Below are positions 1-6,733 of a stretch of DNA of 25,301 nucleotides, in pieces. Position numbers and translations under genes: made by a program. Every line of letters starts with the position of its first letter. The stretch's first letter is position 1. The notes beneath the pieces are model-generated. The model saw only the letters and a list, made by a program, of their open reading frames with translations, did not search any database and was not told where the DNA came from. Source of the DNA: an uncultured Clostridia bacterium (GTDB taxonomy: Bacteria > Bacillota > Clostridia > TANB77 > CAG-508); the NCBI GenBank assembly GCA_934162615.1, contig CAKPJK010000017.1, positions 1-25,301 on the forward strand, in the 5' to 3' direction.

Positions 1-132
1 ATGACATTAGCTATTAAAGGAATGTTACCACACAACTCTTTAGGAAGAGCTCAACTTAAAAAATTAAGAGTTTATGCAGGAGCAGAACATGAAAATCAAG
101 CACAAAAACCAGAAGTATGGGAGGTAAAATAA
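1..132 (+). CDS. rplM: 50S ribosomal protein L13, C-terminal part (partial)
   Basis: The window opens inside this gene. The reading frame is open from base 1 and gives 43 residues before TAA. The segment has the L13 tail signature: a KGMLPHN motif followed by GR and a LKVYAG-like stretch (here LRVYAGAEH). L13 is an early-assembling protein of the large subunit. It lies 1 nt upstream of rpsI, the conserved rplM-rpsI pair, and the rpsI ribosome binding site (GGGAGG) is inside its last codons, so the two are almost certainly co-transcribed and translationally coupled. The N-terminal two thirds lie outside the window. Confidence 0.95.
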   Translation: MTLAIKGMLPHNSLGRAQLKKLRVYAGAEHENQAQKPEVWEVK

Positions 133-133
133 T

Positions 134-535
134 ATGGCTAAATCAGAAAAAATAGTTTACACTGGAACAGGAAGAAGAAAATCTTCAATTGCCAGAGTTA
201 GATTAGTTGAAGGATCTGGAAAAATTACTATTAATGGTAAAGATATTGATGAATTTTTCGGATTAGAAACTTTAAAAGTTATAGTAAGACAACCACTTAC
301 AGTTACAAACACAACTGATAAATATGATGTTATTTGTTCAGTTCAAGGTGGTGGATTTACAGGTCAAGCTGGAGCAATCAGACATGGTATTGCTAGAGCA
401 TTAAATGCTGCTAATATCGAATATAGACCTGCTTTAAAATCAAACGGATTCTTAACAAGAGATCCTCGTATGAAAGAAAGAAAAAAATACGGTCTTAAAA
501 AAGCAAGAAAAGCTCCACAATTCTCAAAGAGATAA
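134..535 (+). CDS. rpsI: 30S ribosomal protein S9
   Basis: This is a full-length S9 of 133 residues. The N-terminus carries TGTGRRKSSIARVRL, the middle carries GGGFTGQAGAIRHGIARAL, and the basic tail ends in FSKR, the extended tail that reaches the P-site tRNA in the ribosome. The start ATG is one base after the rplM stop, with GGGAGGT seven to ten bases upstream. A strong intrinsic terminator follows the stop, so this is the last gene of the rplM-rpsI operon. Nothing is unusual about it. Confidence 0.98.
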   Translation: MAKSEKIVYTGTGRRKSSIARVRLVEGSGKITINGKDIDEFFGLETLKVIVRQPLTVTNTTDKYDVICSVQGGGFTGQAGAIRHGIARALNAANIEYRPALKSNGFLTRDPRMKERKKYGLKKARKAPQFSKR

Positions 536-557
536 TATGTTTTTATGCAAAATATAC

Positions 558-596
558 AAACCTCGGAAATTTTAATATTCCCGAGGTTTTTTATTT
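558..596 (+). terminator. Intrinsic terminator of rplM-rpsI
   Basis: The arm AAACCTCGG (558-566) pairs with CCGAGGTTT (581-589), and a T-rich tract follows on the plus strand. It lies 22 nt after the rpsI stop codon. Confidence 0.9.
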
Positions 597-602
597 TATT
601 AC

Positions 603-636
603 AAAAAAATTCTCTGCCTGAACTAATCAGGCAGAG
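603..636 (-). terminator. Intrinsic terminator, minus strand (end of the dtd transcript)
   Basis: CTCTGCCTG and CAGGCAGAG form a 9-10 bp stem with a 7 nt loop. Read on the minus strand it is followed by AATTTTTTT. It is the first terminator downstream of dtd, but 170 nt beyond the dtd stop, which leaves a long untranslated tail (637-807). That tail contains only weak inverted repeats and no convincing gene. Confidence 0.75.
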
Positions 637-807
637 TTTCCATCACATTTAAATATCTCATCTTCCTCCCTAATACACTACTAAAATCACGTGTTAACCA
701 ACAATGAAATACTTAAAAAATTTCTAATGCCACAATTAGATGATGGAAATAAAAATTCTATTGGTTAAACCACTTTTATTATAGCACTTATTATATATTA
801 TGTCAAA

Positions 808-1254
808 TTATTTTACATTTTTTTCCAACATTATTGTAACTGGTCCATCATTTACTAAACCAACTTTCATATCAGCACCAAAAACGCCGGTTTCAACAAT
901 TTCAATTTGTTTCTTACATTCTTCTATAATATACTCATATAATTGATTTGCAAAATCAGGTTTTGCAGCATCTGTAAAAGATGGTCTGTTTCCACTAGAA
1001 CAATCAGCATATAATGTAAACTGAGAAACCAAAAGTAATGAACCATTAACATCTTTTAATGATTTGTTCATCTTTCCATTTTTATCTTCAAATACTCGTA
1101 AATTAATTAATTTTTTTACTAAATAATCTGCTACTTCTTTTGTGTCTGTATGTGTTACACCAATTAAAACCATAAAGCCTTTTTCTATTTTTCCAACTGT
1201 TTTTCCTTCTATATCTACTTGTGCATTTTTAACTCTTTGAACTACAAATTTCAT
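808..1254 (-). CDS. dtd: D-aminoacyl-tRNA deacylase
   Basis: This 148-residue protein has the usual DTD length and all its signatures: an MKFVVQRV start, the SQFTLYAD motif in the middle (catalytic region), the GNRPSF loop, and NDGPVT near the C-terminus, which corresponds to the cross-subunit Gly-cisPro site of this family (here GPV). The enzyme hydrolyses D-amino acids mischarged on tRNA, and also achiral glycine from tRNA-Ala in the cytoplasm. In many Firmicutes dtd lies next to relA. Here it stands alone, with its own promoter upstream and a terminator downstream. The ribosome binding site (GAGGAG) is rather far, about 14 nt, from the ATG, so translation may be modest. Confidence 0.96.
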   Translation of the reverse strand: MKFVVQRVKNAQVDIEGKTVGKIEKGFMVLIGVTHTDTKEVADYLVKKLINLRVFEDKNGKMNKSLKDVNGSLLLVSQFTLYADCSSGNRPSFTDAAKPDFANQLYEYIIEECKKQIEIVETGVFGADMKVGLVNDGPVTIMLEKNVK

Positions 1255-1292
1255 TTTTTATATCAATTCTCCTCTATTATTTTTATTTATAG

Positions 1293-1321
1293 ATTATATC
1301 AAGGATATGAGGTTTTTTCAA
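1293..1321 (-). promoter_or_regulatory. Sigma-A-type promoter of dtd
   Basis: On the minus strand TTGAAA (1321-1316), a 17 nt spacer and a perfect TATAAT (1298-1293) lie about 40 nt upstream of the dtd ATG. Confidence 0.75.
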
Positions 1322-1410
1322 TCAAATATTCTATTTTATTAAAATTTCTATTTTTTTCTTATTTAAAGCTATCAACAGACCACACTTAATATACTAGCAA
1401 TATACAAATA

Positions 1411-1456
1411 TAAAATAACCTTACTGAAAATTTGTGTTTTCAAAAAGGTCATTTTA
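1411..1456 (-). terminator. Long imperfect hairpin after the 285-residue gene
   Basis: On the minus strand AAAATGACCTTTTTGAAAA pairs with TTTTCAGTAAGGTTATTTT, with three mismatched or wobble positions and a loop of about 6 nt. The 3' side is T-rich. It lies about 50 nt after the stop of the gene that ends at 1504 and probably ends that transcript. Confidence 0.6.
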
Positions 1457-1503
1457 TATTCTTTAGTTATATTTAAATTAAATACAACTATATGAAATTT
1501 AGA

Positions 1504-2361
1504 TTACTTCCTCTCTGCTAAAAAATCTTCTAGTTTTTTAGAAAATACTTCTATTTCCGTTCTTCGTTCTCCTTCATTGATTATTTCTGTTTTTGTATAT
1601 CTTTGTACAATACCTCCCATAATATTAACTTCTGAACAGATTTCACCATCTACTTCTGCTGTAATTGAAAGAAACACGTTTTTCCTAGATATTATAGATA
1701 ACATCCATTTTAATATTGGAAAAATATCATAATAATAATAATTTTTCTCACTCACATTAAAAAGATACTCCTGTACCTTTTTGTCTAACACATCATCCAT
1801 TGTTGGATATTGCATTTTTATTTTATAGTTAGATGTGTATGACTTTAATATAGCCTCTGTGGTATGTTTTTTTGAATCAAAGCAAAAATTAACTACAATT
1901 TCATCATTGGTTGCATCTGCCTTTAATCTCATAGCTCCCGTTTCCGTCAATCTTATAGTTCCGTCTTTAGAAATTTTATAATTAAAATCTCTGTCGACCA
2001 AAGGTTCTAGTAAGCTATTTCTTCTTCCAATAATATAGCTTTCCATATCATTATAAACATAGATTCCTCTATTTATCATATAATACTCTGTTCCTTTATT
2101 GTCAATAATTATTATATTTAAATTACTTCCATAGCCCTCTTCAATTTTTATTGGAAATGCCATTTCATGCAATTCACTAAATAACTCTTTAAAGCATCCG
2201 ACTCTAATTTTTTTGTATTCCCTTAAGTAAAACATCCACTCTGCTAAAACTTTTTTTACCTTTTTTTTAACATTTTTTCTTTGAAAAGTAACTCCGTCAT
2301 AAAACCCACTTATTTCAAGTCTCGCCCGAAATAATGGTTTTTTAATTTTTCTAAATTTCAT
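1504..2361 (-). CDS. Unrecognised protein of 285 residues next to sporulation genes
   Basis: I do not recognise this family. The start was placed at the ATG at 2361 because GGAGGAAAAAAT lies directly upstream. A longer frame (from 2409) would put that ribosome binding site inside the coding sequence. The protein is soluble, with no signal peptide or membrane segment. It begins with a very basic stretch (MKFRKIKK, then NVKKKVKKV), followed by a mixed alpha/beta body with many Tyr and Ile residues, for example a YYYYDIF run. It ends in a charged helix (KKLEDFLAERK). It lies 82 nt downstream of yunB on the same strand with a possible promoter in the gap, so it may be read through from the sporulation cluster or transcribed alone. 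A sporulation role is only a neighbourhood guess. Confidence 0.75.
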   Translation of the reverse strand: MKFRKIKKPLFRARLEISGFYDGVTFQRKNVKKKVKKVLAEWMFYLREYKKIRVGCFKELFSELHEMAFPIKIEEGYGSNLNIIIIDNKGTEYYMINRGIYVYNDMESYIIGRRNSLLEPLVDRDFNYKISKDGTIRLTETGAMRLKADATNDEIVVNFCFDSKKHTTEAILKSYTSNYKIKMQYPTMDDVLDKKVQEYLFNVSEKNYYYYDIFPILKWMLSIISRKNVFLSITAEVDGEICSEVNIMGGIVQRYTKTEIINEGERRTEIEVFSKKLEDFLAERK

Positions 2362-2412
2362 ATTTTTTCCTCCTTGCAATGCAAAATTAAATTTTCTACC
2401 AGTTTTCAATTT

Positions 2413-2441
2413 ATTTTATCATAATTGTATACATAAATCAA
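2413..2441 (-). promoter_or_regulatory. Possible promoter of the 285-residue gene
   Basis: On the minus strand TTGATT (2441-2436), a 17 nt spacer and TAAAAT (2418-2413) lie in the 82 nt gap after yunB. The sequence is AT-rich, so chance matches are likely. Confidence 0.4.
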
Positions 2442-2443
2442 GT

Positions 2444-3163
2444 TTATTCAATAATATCTAATGCACTATTAGTATCAATACCATCAAGATTATAATAAGT
2501 ATTTGGAATTTTACCAACAATTACATTCTCAATAAGAAGAACCTGATTAGAGACCTTTTCAGAAATAGTGTTATAAGGAGTCAATATACTAACCTCACAA
2601 TCAACTTGCAAATACACCCTATGCAAAGTTTGATTAATTCCCTGAGCAGAAAACTCACTACGCAAATCAGTTTCAACATTGCCAATAGACGATATTTTAA
2701 TTGGAATTCCAGGACCTCTGCCGGAAAGTAATTTTGAACCTGTAAAACTTCCAATTGCAATTTTTATATTTTCTTTGCCTCTCTCATTAATTGAATTCTG
2801 TATTTTGACTGCAACATCTGATATTATTTCATTTATTGGAATTACATTAGATTTTATCATTGTTATATTTCCATCATTATCTTTTTCAATTGTAAATAAT
2901 TCATCATATGTATGGTCTTTCATAACATTGGTGGCTTCATTATTAGATATAATTGTTGCAATTGATTTTGCTTTATCCTCGCATAATGAATTAAATATTG
3001 GAGAAATTGCATCTAATACAATTTTAACTGTACTAAATGCAATTACCATTATTATAAAAATTTTTGCTATTTTTTGTTTTCTCTTTAAACTTTTATCTCC
3101 TCCATTCGAAAAGAAAATCTTTGGAAGTCGTATTCTTGGTCTTGAATATATCTTACTATTCAT
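2444..3163 (-). CDS. yunB: Sporulation protein YunB
   Basis: This 239-residue protein matches the YunB family in length and layout. A short basic N-terminus (ending SLKRKQK) is followed by one membrane segment at about residues 34-55 (IFIIMVIAFSTVKIVLDAI). The extracytoplasmic domain includes GSFTGSKLLSGRGPGIPI and a later LHRVYLQVDCEVSI stretch. YunB is made during sporulation in Bacillus; its exact task is not established. I chose the ATG at 3163 because it overlaps the sipL stop as ATGAATAG. The frame remains open upstream inside sipL, but with no ribosome binding site. The overlap implies translational coupling to sipL. Confidence 0.88.
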   Translation of the reverse strand: MNSKIYSRPRIRLPKIFFSNGGDKSLKRKQKIAKIFIIMVIAFSTVKIVLDAISPIFNSLCEDKAKSIATIISNNEATNVMKDHTYDELFTIEKDNDGNITMIKSNVIPINEIISDVAVKIQNSINERGKENIKIAIGSFTGSKLLSGRGPGIPIKISSIGNVETDLRSEFSAQGINQTLHRVYLQVDCEVSILTPYNTISEKVSNQVLLIENVIVGKIPNTYYNLDGIDTNSALDIIE

Positions 3164-4703
3164 ACACTTTTTCCGAAATTTTTTCAAATTTTGGTATATA
3201 CAATTTTTGGCCTGGATATATTTTATCTCTATCCTCAATGCCATTTGTTCTAGCAATTCCATCAACCGTACTACCAAATTCCTTAGCAATATTCCATAAA
3301 GTATCACCTTTTTTAACAACATAAATTACCAAACTATAATCTTGCTCTTCCCTCTCACCGTCTTCAACTATGCTATCTATCATATTCAAATTCGCAGTTC
3401 TATACATACTTGTATCTGCCTGAACATCAACATTGCAACTAATATCTCCACCATCTTGAATTATAAAATCTTGTGATTTTATTCCCATATCACAGTTTGT
3501 ATTTAATGACTCTCCATTTTGAAGATTTTCAATTGTATATTCAAATGGAATTTTTGCATCTTTAACATTTATCTGTTTTCTAGAATTTTCAAAAATAAAT
3601 TTCATATTCAACTCTGCTTCATACATAATTTTAGTATTTATTTTATTTTCATTTATTATAACTGGTGTTGTCTCTACATCAAGTAAATTCAAACCATCAA
3701 TATCATTCATATTGATTTTCTCTCTTATTTGTTTAACACCTGAAATATTTTGTTTGCTAGTCATTGTTGTAATTTGCTTTTTCTCAAAATTTAAGTTTTG
3801 AGTTGGGCTATACATATCTTGAATCAAATTGATTTGCTTTTCTTCATATGCATAACAAGTTACTTCTATTTCTATTTCGACATATATTGAATGCTCATCT
3901 TGTGAATTAGGCTTTATAATTATATTTTTGATTTCATAATTTACATCACATATATTTTCTTCTGATACATCTGGAATGTCAATAAATCCAACAACCGGTA
4001 TTTTATATGTAACAACATTTATCCTATTGTCTTCAGTTAGATACATTATCTTTATTTCCGCTTCTGCTTTAGTCAAAACCTTGTTATAACTGATTTTTAT
4101 ATCCTTATCAACTAAACATACCTGTGCTTGTAAAATCTCCGCCAAATTGTCCATATTATCAATTTGAATATTATCTTTTGCATAAATCTTTGTACTTCCT
4201 GTTCCCACCAATGAATTTAATTTTAAATCTTCCTTTAAAATTTGAACATCTTCTTCATTTTGAACTTCATTAATTATCTCAACATTATCATTTGAATAAA
4301 TTTTTAAGTTAACTTCCAATGTTGCCTTAATGCCAATTTTTCTGCCATTTATCACCTTTGCTTCTATTGATTTTATTTTAACATCAGAAATTGCATTCAT
4401 TCCATCTTGACAGTTTGGAACATTCAAACTTTCTGAAAAATCGACACTTGTGTTTAGACCTCTTACTGTGTCATCTGCCCCGTCTGGCATATACATTATG
4501 TAGGCATTTACCGTTCCATCCAGTCTTACTTTTTCGCTTTGCACCTCTTTTTTGTATATTGATGCTATACCACTTGTACCAATTGTGTTCAAAATGTCTG
4601 GCTTTGAGTCTGGTACTATCATATCTCCCTCTGCTAATATGATTTCTTTTCTTTCTGCTATTAATTTATTTATATTTAAGTTTTCTCTTTGTGCTTCTAT
4701 CAT
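3156..4703 (-). CDS. sipL: SPOCS (DUF3794) and LysM domain spore morphogenesis protein, SipL type
   Basis: This 515-residue protein has SPOCS/DUF3794-type segments. The N-terminal one includes EIILAEGDMIVPDSKPDIL, the typical start of such domains, and VRLDGTVNAYIMYMPD; further beta-rich segments run to about residue 450. A C-terminal LysM domain spans about residues 456-505 (VVKKGDTLWNIAKEFG, then a YPGQKLYIPK end). The same architecture occurs in Clostridioides difficile SipL, which binds SpoIVA through LysM and is needed to encase the forespore with coat. The ATG at 4703 has a perfect AAGGAGG six bases upstream. Its last codons overlap yunB. Co-transcription of two sporulation genes supports the assignment. 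Orthology to SipL rather than to another SPOCS protein rests on architecture. Confidence 0.85.
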   Translation of the reverse strand: MIEAQRENLNINKLIAERKEIILAEGDMIVPDSKPDILNTIGTSGIASIYKKEVQSEKVRLDGTVNAYIMYMPDGADDTVRGLNTSVDFSESLNVPNCQDGMNAISDVKIKSIEAKVINGRKIGIKATLEVNLKIYSNDNVEIINEVQNEEDVQILKEDLKLNSLVGTGSTKIYAKDNIQIDNMDNLAEILQAQVCLVDKDIKISYNKVLTKAEAEIKIMYLTEDNRINVVTYKIPVVGFIDIPDVSEENICDVNYEIKNIIIKPNSQDEHSIYVEIEIEVTCYAYEEKQINLIQDMYSPTQNLNFEKKQITTMTSKQNISGVKQIREKINMNDIDGLNLLDVETTPVIINENKINTKIMYEAELNMKFIFENSRKQINVKDAKIPFEYTIENLQNGESLNTNCDMGIKSQDFIIQDGGDISCNVDVQADTSMYRTANLNMIDSIVEDGEREEQDYSLVIYVVKKGDTLWNIAKEFGSTVDGIARTNGIEDRDKIYPGQKLYIPKFEKISEKVYE

Positions 4704-4733
4704 TTTTTACCTCCTTACAGTTTTTCTTTATAA

Positions 4734-4762
4734 ATGTATATGAGGTTGTTTTTGGTTTATGC
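4734..4762 (-). promoter_or_regulatory. Possible mother-cell (sigma-E-like) promoter of sipL
   Basis: On the minus strand GCATAAA (4762-4756) is followed after 13 nt by CATATACAT (4742-4734). This resembles the ATA-containing -35 and CATACAnT -10 of sigma-E promoters. It lies about 30 nt before the sipL ATG and fits a sporulation gene, but the match is loose and the region AT-rich. Confidence 0.3.
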
Positions 4763-4767
4763 ATAAT

Positions 4768-5007
4768 TTAATTATTTTTTGATGGAACTATTATTATATT
4801 TAATGTTGGATCATATTTGTATTTACTTATTATATCTTGTGAAAAACTTGCTAATTCATTTGGTATTACTATTGTTGTATATTTTTGTTTTTTTAGTTCT
4901 TCTATTTTATCGTCAATTTCTTCTGGTTCTTTTATTTCTTCTATGTTCATTCCTAATAGTTTTGGAAGTTGATAGTCTTCCTCAAATTTTATAAAAGATG
5001 CTTTCAT
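4768..5007 (-). CDS. Small protein resembling V-type ATP synthase subunit F
   Basis: This 79-residue protein has a subunit-F-like pattern: an N-terminal charged region, then YTTIVIPNELASF followed by an amphipathic helix, and LNIIIVPSK at the end. This corresponds to the family's ...I.I..E.A......I..y......PvIv.IPs pattern. The ATG at 5007 was chosen over an in-frame GTG at 5016, because the GTG would sit inside the AGGAG ribosome binding site. True subunit F has about 100 residues and belongs to an ntp/atp operon; no other ATPase subunit is present here. It precedes sipL-yunB on the same strand by 64 nt. Either it is a stand-alone paralogue used in another process, possibly sporulation, or the resemblance is only to the fold. 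Confidence 0.7.
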   Translation of the reverse strand: MKASFIKFEEDYQLPKLLGMNIEEIKEPEEIDDKIEELKKQKYTTIVIPNELASFSQDIISKYKYDPTLNIIIVPSKNN

Positions 5008-5079
5008 TTTTTTCACTCCTTTTTACATTTATTTTAGTTTGCTTTTTTTATCGTTGTTTTATTCTATTACATTTTAGAT

Positions 5080-5108
5080 TTTACATAATTTTGTTTTTAT
5101 GTTATAAT
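5080..5108 (+). promoter_or_regulatory. Strong sigma-A-type promoter of the 38-residue ORF
   Basis: TTTACA (5080-5085), a 17 nt spacer and a perfect TATAAT (5103-5108). Transcription would start near 5115, about 35 nt before the small ORF. Confidence 0.75.
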
Positions 5109-5150
5109 GTAATTGATACTTATTTAGCATAGCTTATGAAGGGAGCTTAT

Positions 5151-5267
5151 ATGAAAGACTTTTTTAAAGAGTTTAGAACAGCGTTGGACGAAATTTCAAT
5201 AACTTTTTTATTTTTCATTCCTTGCACATGCAAAAATGAAAAGAAAATTGCAAAAAAAATTATTTAA
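5151..5267 (+). CDS. Small ORF, 38 residues, unknown function
   Basis: The unit has every part of a gene: a near-consensus promoter (5080-5108), a GAAGGGAG ribosome binding site six bases before the ATG, 38 codons and a strong terminator 14 nt after the stop. The peptide starts MKDFFKEFRTALDEIS (amphipathic, charged), continues with a short hydrophobic run (ITFLFFIP), then CTC, and ends in a lysine-rich tail (KNEKKIAKKII). It could be a small membrane-associated peptide. The sequence AGCTTAT is repeated on each side of GAAGGG in the leader. It may alternatively be a small RNA in which the ORF is incidental. I recognise no family. Confidence 0.55.
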   Translation: MKDFFKEFRTALDEISITFLFFIPCTCKNEKKIAKKII

Positions 5268-5280
5268 AAAAAATAAGTCA

Positions 5281-5316
5281 AAAACCGTGTCATTATTTTG
5301 ACACGGTTCTTTTTCT
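5281..5316. terminator. Bidirectional intrinsic terminator
   Basis: AACCGTGTCA (5283-5292) pairs perfectly with TGACACGGTT (5299-5308) around a 6 nt loop. T-rich tracts follow in both directions. It ends the plus-strand small unit and can also stop minus-strand transcripts from the gene ending at 5371. Confidence 0.9.
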
Positions 5317-5370
5317 GTATTAGGTAAAGTTATACAACTTTCCTAATATAGAAAATTTTCAAATTTGTTC

Positions 5371-6006
5371 TTATCTAATATTATAAATATAAGTATTTCC
5401 ATTTGAAGTTATTGTTGCTTTTAATGGTTTCCCATCTGTTTCAACTTCTTTTGGTACCTCTACAACAAATCTATATTTCAAACTTTTTAGTGGATCTATA
5501 CCATATAAATTTGGATAAGTTTCTAATTTATCACCACTGGAATTTTCTGTTACCAATGAACAATTATATTCATAATTATTATCATATGTGATTTTCACAG
5601 ACATAAGACTATCCTGCTTTACAGCAGAAACTGATAAATTTTTAACATTCATCGTTAATTCAAAATATTTTTGATTATCATCTTTTCCCTCTAAATATGT
5701 ATAATATCCTGTTGGATTTGTTGGTTCAATATTCTTTGAAAAAGATGTTGATAATATATTAAATTCACAAAAATTATCTATAGTTATCTTGTCTTGCAAA
5801 CTTATTTCTGTTTCCTTATTATTTGAATTATTATCATTTTCCACTTTAGATATACTTGAGTTTGCATTGTTGTCTTTTGAATTTACAGTTACTCTACTAT
5901 TAGAATTCATCCCTTTTTTATTTTGATAAATAAAAATACCAACTACAATTACGATAATCACACCAAGTACTATTAAAACTTTATTTTTATAATTTTTCTT
6001 TTCCAT
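5371..6006 (-). CDS. Membrane-anchored extracellular protein, DUF4352-like
   Basis: This 211-residue protein starts at the ATG at 6006, which has AGGAGGAAATTT directly upstream; a longer frame lacks a site. A basic N-terminus is followed by one membrane segment at about residues 9-30 (VLIVLGVIIVIVVGIFIY). Next comes a low-complexity Asn/Ser-rich linker of about 45 residues, then a beta-rich domain of about 135 residues. That domain includes KYFELTMNVKNLS and later FVVEVPKEVE, the pattern of the Ig-like DUF4352 domains found on secreted Firmicute proteins. There is no lipobox cysteine, so it is a membrane-anchored rather than a lipid-anchored protein. Only 10 nt separate it from the upstream membrane gene, so the two form an operon. 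The ligand or role is unknown. Confidence 0.75.
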   Translation of the reverse strand: MEKKNYKNKVLIVLGVIIVIVVGIFIYQNKKGMNSNSRVTVNSKDNNANSSISKVENDNNSNNKETEISLQDKITIDNFCEFNILSTSFSKNIEPTNPTGYYTYLEGKDDNQKYFELTMNVKNLSVSAVKQDSLMSVKITYDNNYEYNCSLVTENSSGDKLETYPNLYGIDPLKSLKYRFVVEVPKEVETDGKPLKATITSNGNTYIYNIR

Positions 6007-6016
6007 AAATTTCCTC

Positions 6017-6322
6017 CTATATACTATGATTTCCTTTTTTTTCAATCACTTCAGTATTTTTTATACCTGAAATTGCAAAAATACTACTTGTTATAAGCAA
6101 GCATCCTCCCAATGAAACATAACCTGCAAAGTAGCACGCATTAATAATATAATTATAAGCATCACCACCAACATAAGCATTTACACCTTTATAAGAATAA
6201 GATTTTTCACTATTTTTATATCTCAGCATTTTGTCAAATCCCATACCTATACAAAAAATACTTAACAATAATAATATTACTGATATTGTTATTAATATTT
6301 TAGAAATATTTTGTTTTTTCAT
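6017..6322 (-). CDS. Small two-pass membrane protein, unknown function
   Basis: This 101-residue protein has two hydrophobic segments, about residues 8-28 (ILITISVILLLLSIFCIG) and 60-86. They flank a polar loop with KGVNAYVGGDAYNYI. The loop, rich in Tyr and Gly, is the most distinctive part, and I associate such loops with uncharacterised membrane proteins of gut Firmicutes. The ATG at 6322 has GGGGTGAAGGT just upstream. It is the first gene of a two-gene operon with the DUF4352-like protein. It is divergent from a ribbon-helix-helix regulator, which may control it through the TGTACA repeats at 6368-6385. Confidence 0.75.
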   Translation of the reverse strand: MKKQNISKILITISVILLLLSIFCIGMGFDKMLRYKNSEKSYSYKGVNAYVGGDAYNYIINACYFAGYVSLGGCLLITSSIFAISGIKNTEVIEKKGNHSI

Positions 6323-6344
6323 ACCTTCACCCCTTTCTTTCTAC

Positions 6345-6385
6345 AATATATCACAAAATTTTCATTTTGTACACATATTTGTACA
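6345..6385 (-). promoter_or_regulatory. Promoter of the two-gene membrane operon with an operator-like TGTACA repeat
   Basis: On the minus strand TGTACA (6373-6368) serves as -35, then a 17 nt spacer and TATATT (6350-6345). A second palindromic TGTACA lies at 6380-6385, exactly 12 bp from the first, about one helical turn. Two palindromic hexamers spaced by a turn and overlapping a -35 box are what a ribbon-helix-helix repressor would use, and such a gene starts 45 bp away in the opposite direction. The operator role is inferred. Confidence 0.5.
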
Positions 6386-6430
6386 CTTATTTTTAACTTT
6401 TTTTTGGTTACAATAATTATGGTGATGAAA

Positions 6431-6607
6431 ATGAAAAAATTAAAAATTGAAAAAACAAAAAAAAGGAATGATACAGTAACTAGAACAATAAGAATAAGTG
6501 GAGAAACTTTTGATAAAATTAGTGATTTAGCCGAAAAAAATGAATTAAGTTTTAATAGTGTAGTAAATCAAATAATTGAGTTTGGATTAAAAAATTTAGA
6601 AAAATAA
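6431..6607 (+). CDS. Ribbon-helix-helix (Arc/CopG-like) DNA-binding protein
   Basis: This 58-residue protein has the RHH layout. A basic N-terminal arm (KKLKIEKTKKR) precedes the beta strand VTRTIRIS. Helix A is ETFDKISDLAEKNE, followed by the turn LSFN, and helix B is SVVNQIIEFGLKNLEK. RHH proteins bind palindromes as dimers of dimers and often repress themselves and neighbours. The ATG at 6431 is preferred because GGTGA lies five bases upstream; ATGs at 6419 and 6425 are alternatives. It is divergent from the two-gene membrane operon, with TGTACA repeats between them, so it is a local regulator. It could instead be an antitoxin, but no toxin gene lies next to it on the same strand. Confidence 0.75.
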   Translation: MKKLKIEKTKKRNDTVTRTIRISGETFDKISDLAEKNELSFNSVVNQIIEFGLKNLEK

Positions 6608-6616
6608 TAAAATTTA

Positions 6617-6644
6617 TTGACTTTATCATTATTCAAAGTATAAT
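6617..6644 (+). promoter_or_regulatory. Promoter of the candidate antisense RNA
   Basis: TTGACT (6617-6622), a 16 nt spacer and a perfect TATAAT (6639-6644). No ORF with a convincing ribosome binding site follows before the terminator at 6692-6728, so it appears to drive a short non-coding RNA. Confidence 0.65.
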
Positions 6645-6650
6645 AATAGG

Positions 6651-6730
6651 AAATGGAGGAACCACAAACGTGGTTTGCCAGGTTTGTATGTAAAAACACT
6701 TCGCCCTGTCAAGACAGATGTGTTTTTTAT
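6651..6730 (+). ncRNA. Candidate type I antitoxin RNA, about 80 nt
   Basis: The unit runs from a good promoter to an intrinsic terminator with no coding frame. It contains an internal hairpin, AACCAC-AAAC-GTGGTT (about 6660-6675), and ends in the shared terminator. It is convergent with the small hydrophobic ORF at 6734-6856 and complementary to that gene's 3' untranslated region. This is the arrangement of RatA opposite txpA in Bacillus subtilis. In addition GGAGGAACCAC in this RNA could pair, with a two-base gap, with GTGGTTTACCTCC in the toxin mRNA leader, next to its ribosome binding site. The RNA ends are inferred. Confidence 0.5.
6692..6728. terminator. Bidirectional terminator shared by toxin mRNA and antisense RNA
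   Basis: The outer stem is AAAAACAC (6692-6699) with GTGTTTTT (6720-6727), and the inner stem is CTGTC with GACAG (6706-6717). A T-tract follows on the plus strand, and GTGTTTTT ends the hairpin on the minus strand. Confidence 0.7.
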
Positions 6731-6733
6731 TTT

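Noticed and set aside
658..675. Minus-strand 12-codon ORF (MRYLNVMETLPD) behind GGGAGGAAG in the dtd 3' tail
   Set aside because: The spacing of the site to the ATG is only 3 nt, the ORF ends inside the terminator stem, and no promoter is evident.
637..770. Inverted pieces TTTCCATCA/GATGATGGAAA and GTTAACCAA/TTGGTTAAAC
   Set aside because: The pairs interlock instead of nesting and match only 9-10 bases in AT-rich DNA; no gene or RNA signature supports them.
2679..3299. 206-codon plus-strand frame opposite yunB
   Set aside because: It is the antisense shadow of yunB, hydrophobic because of the reversed codons, and has no ribosome binding site.
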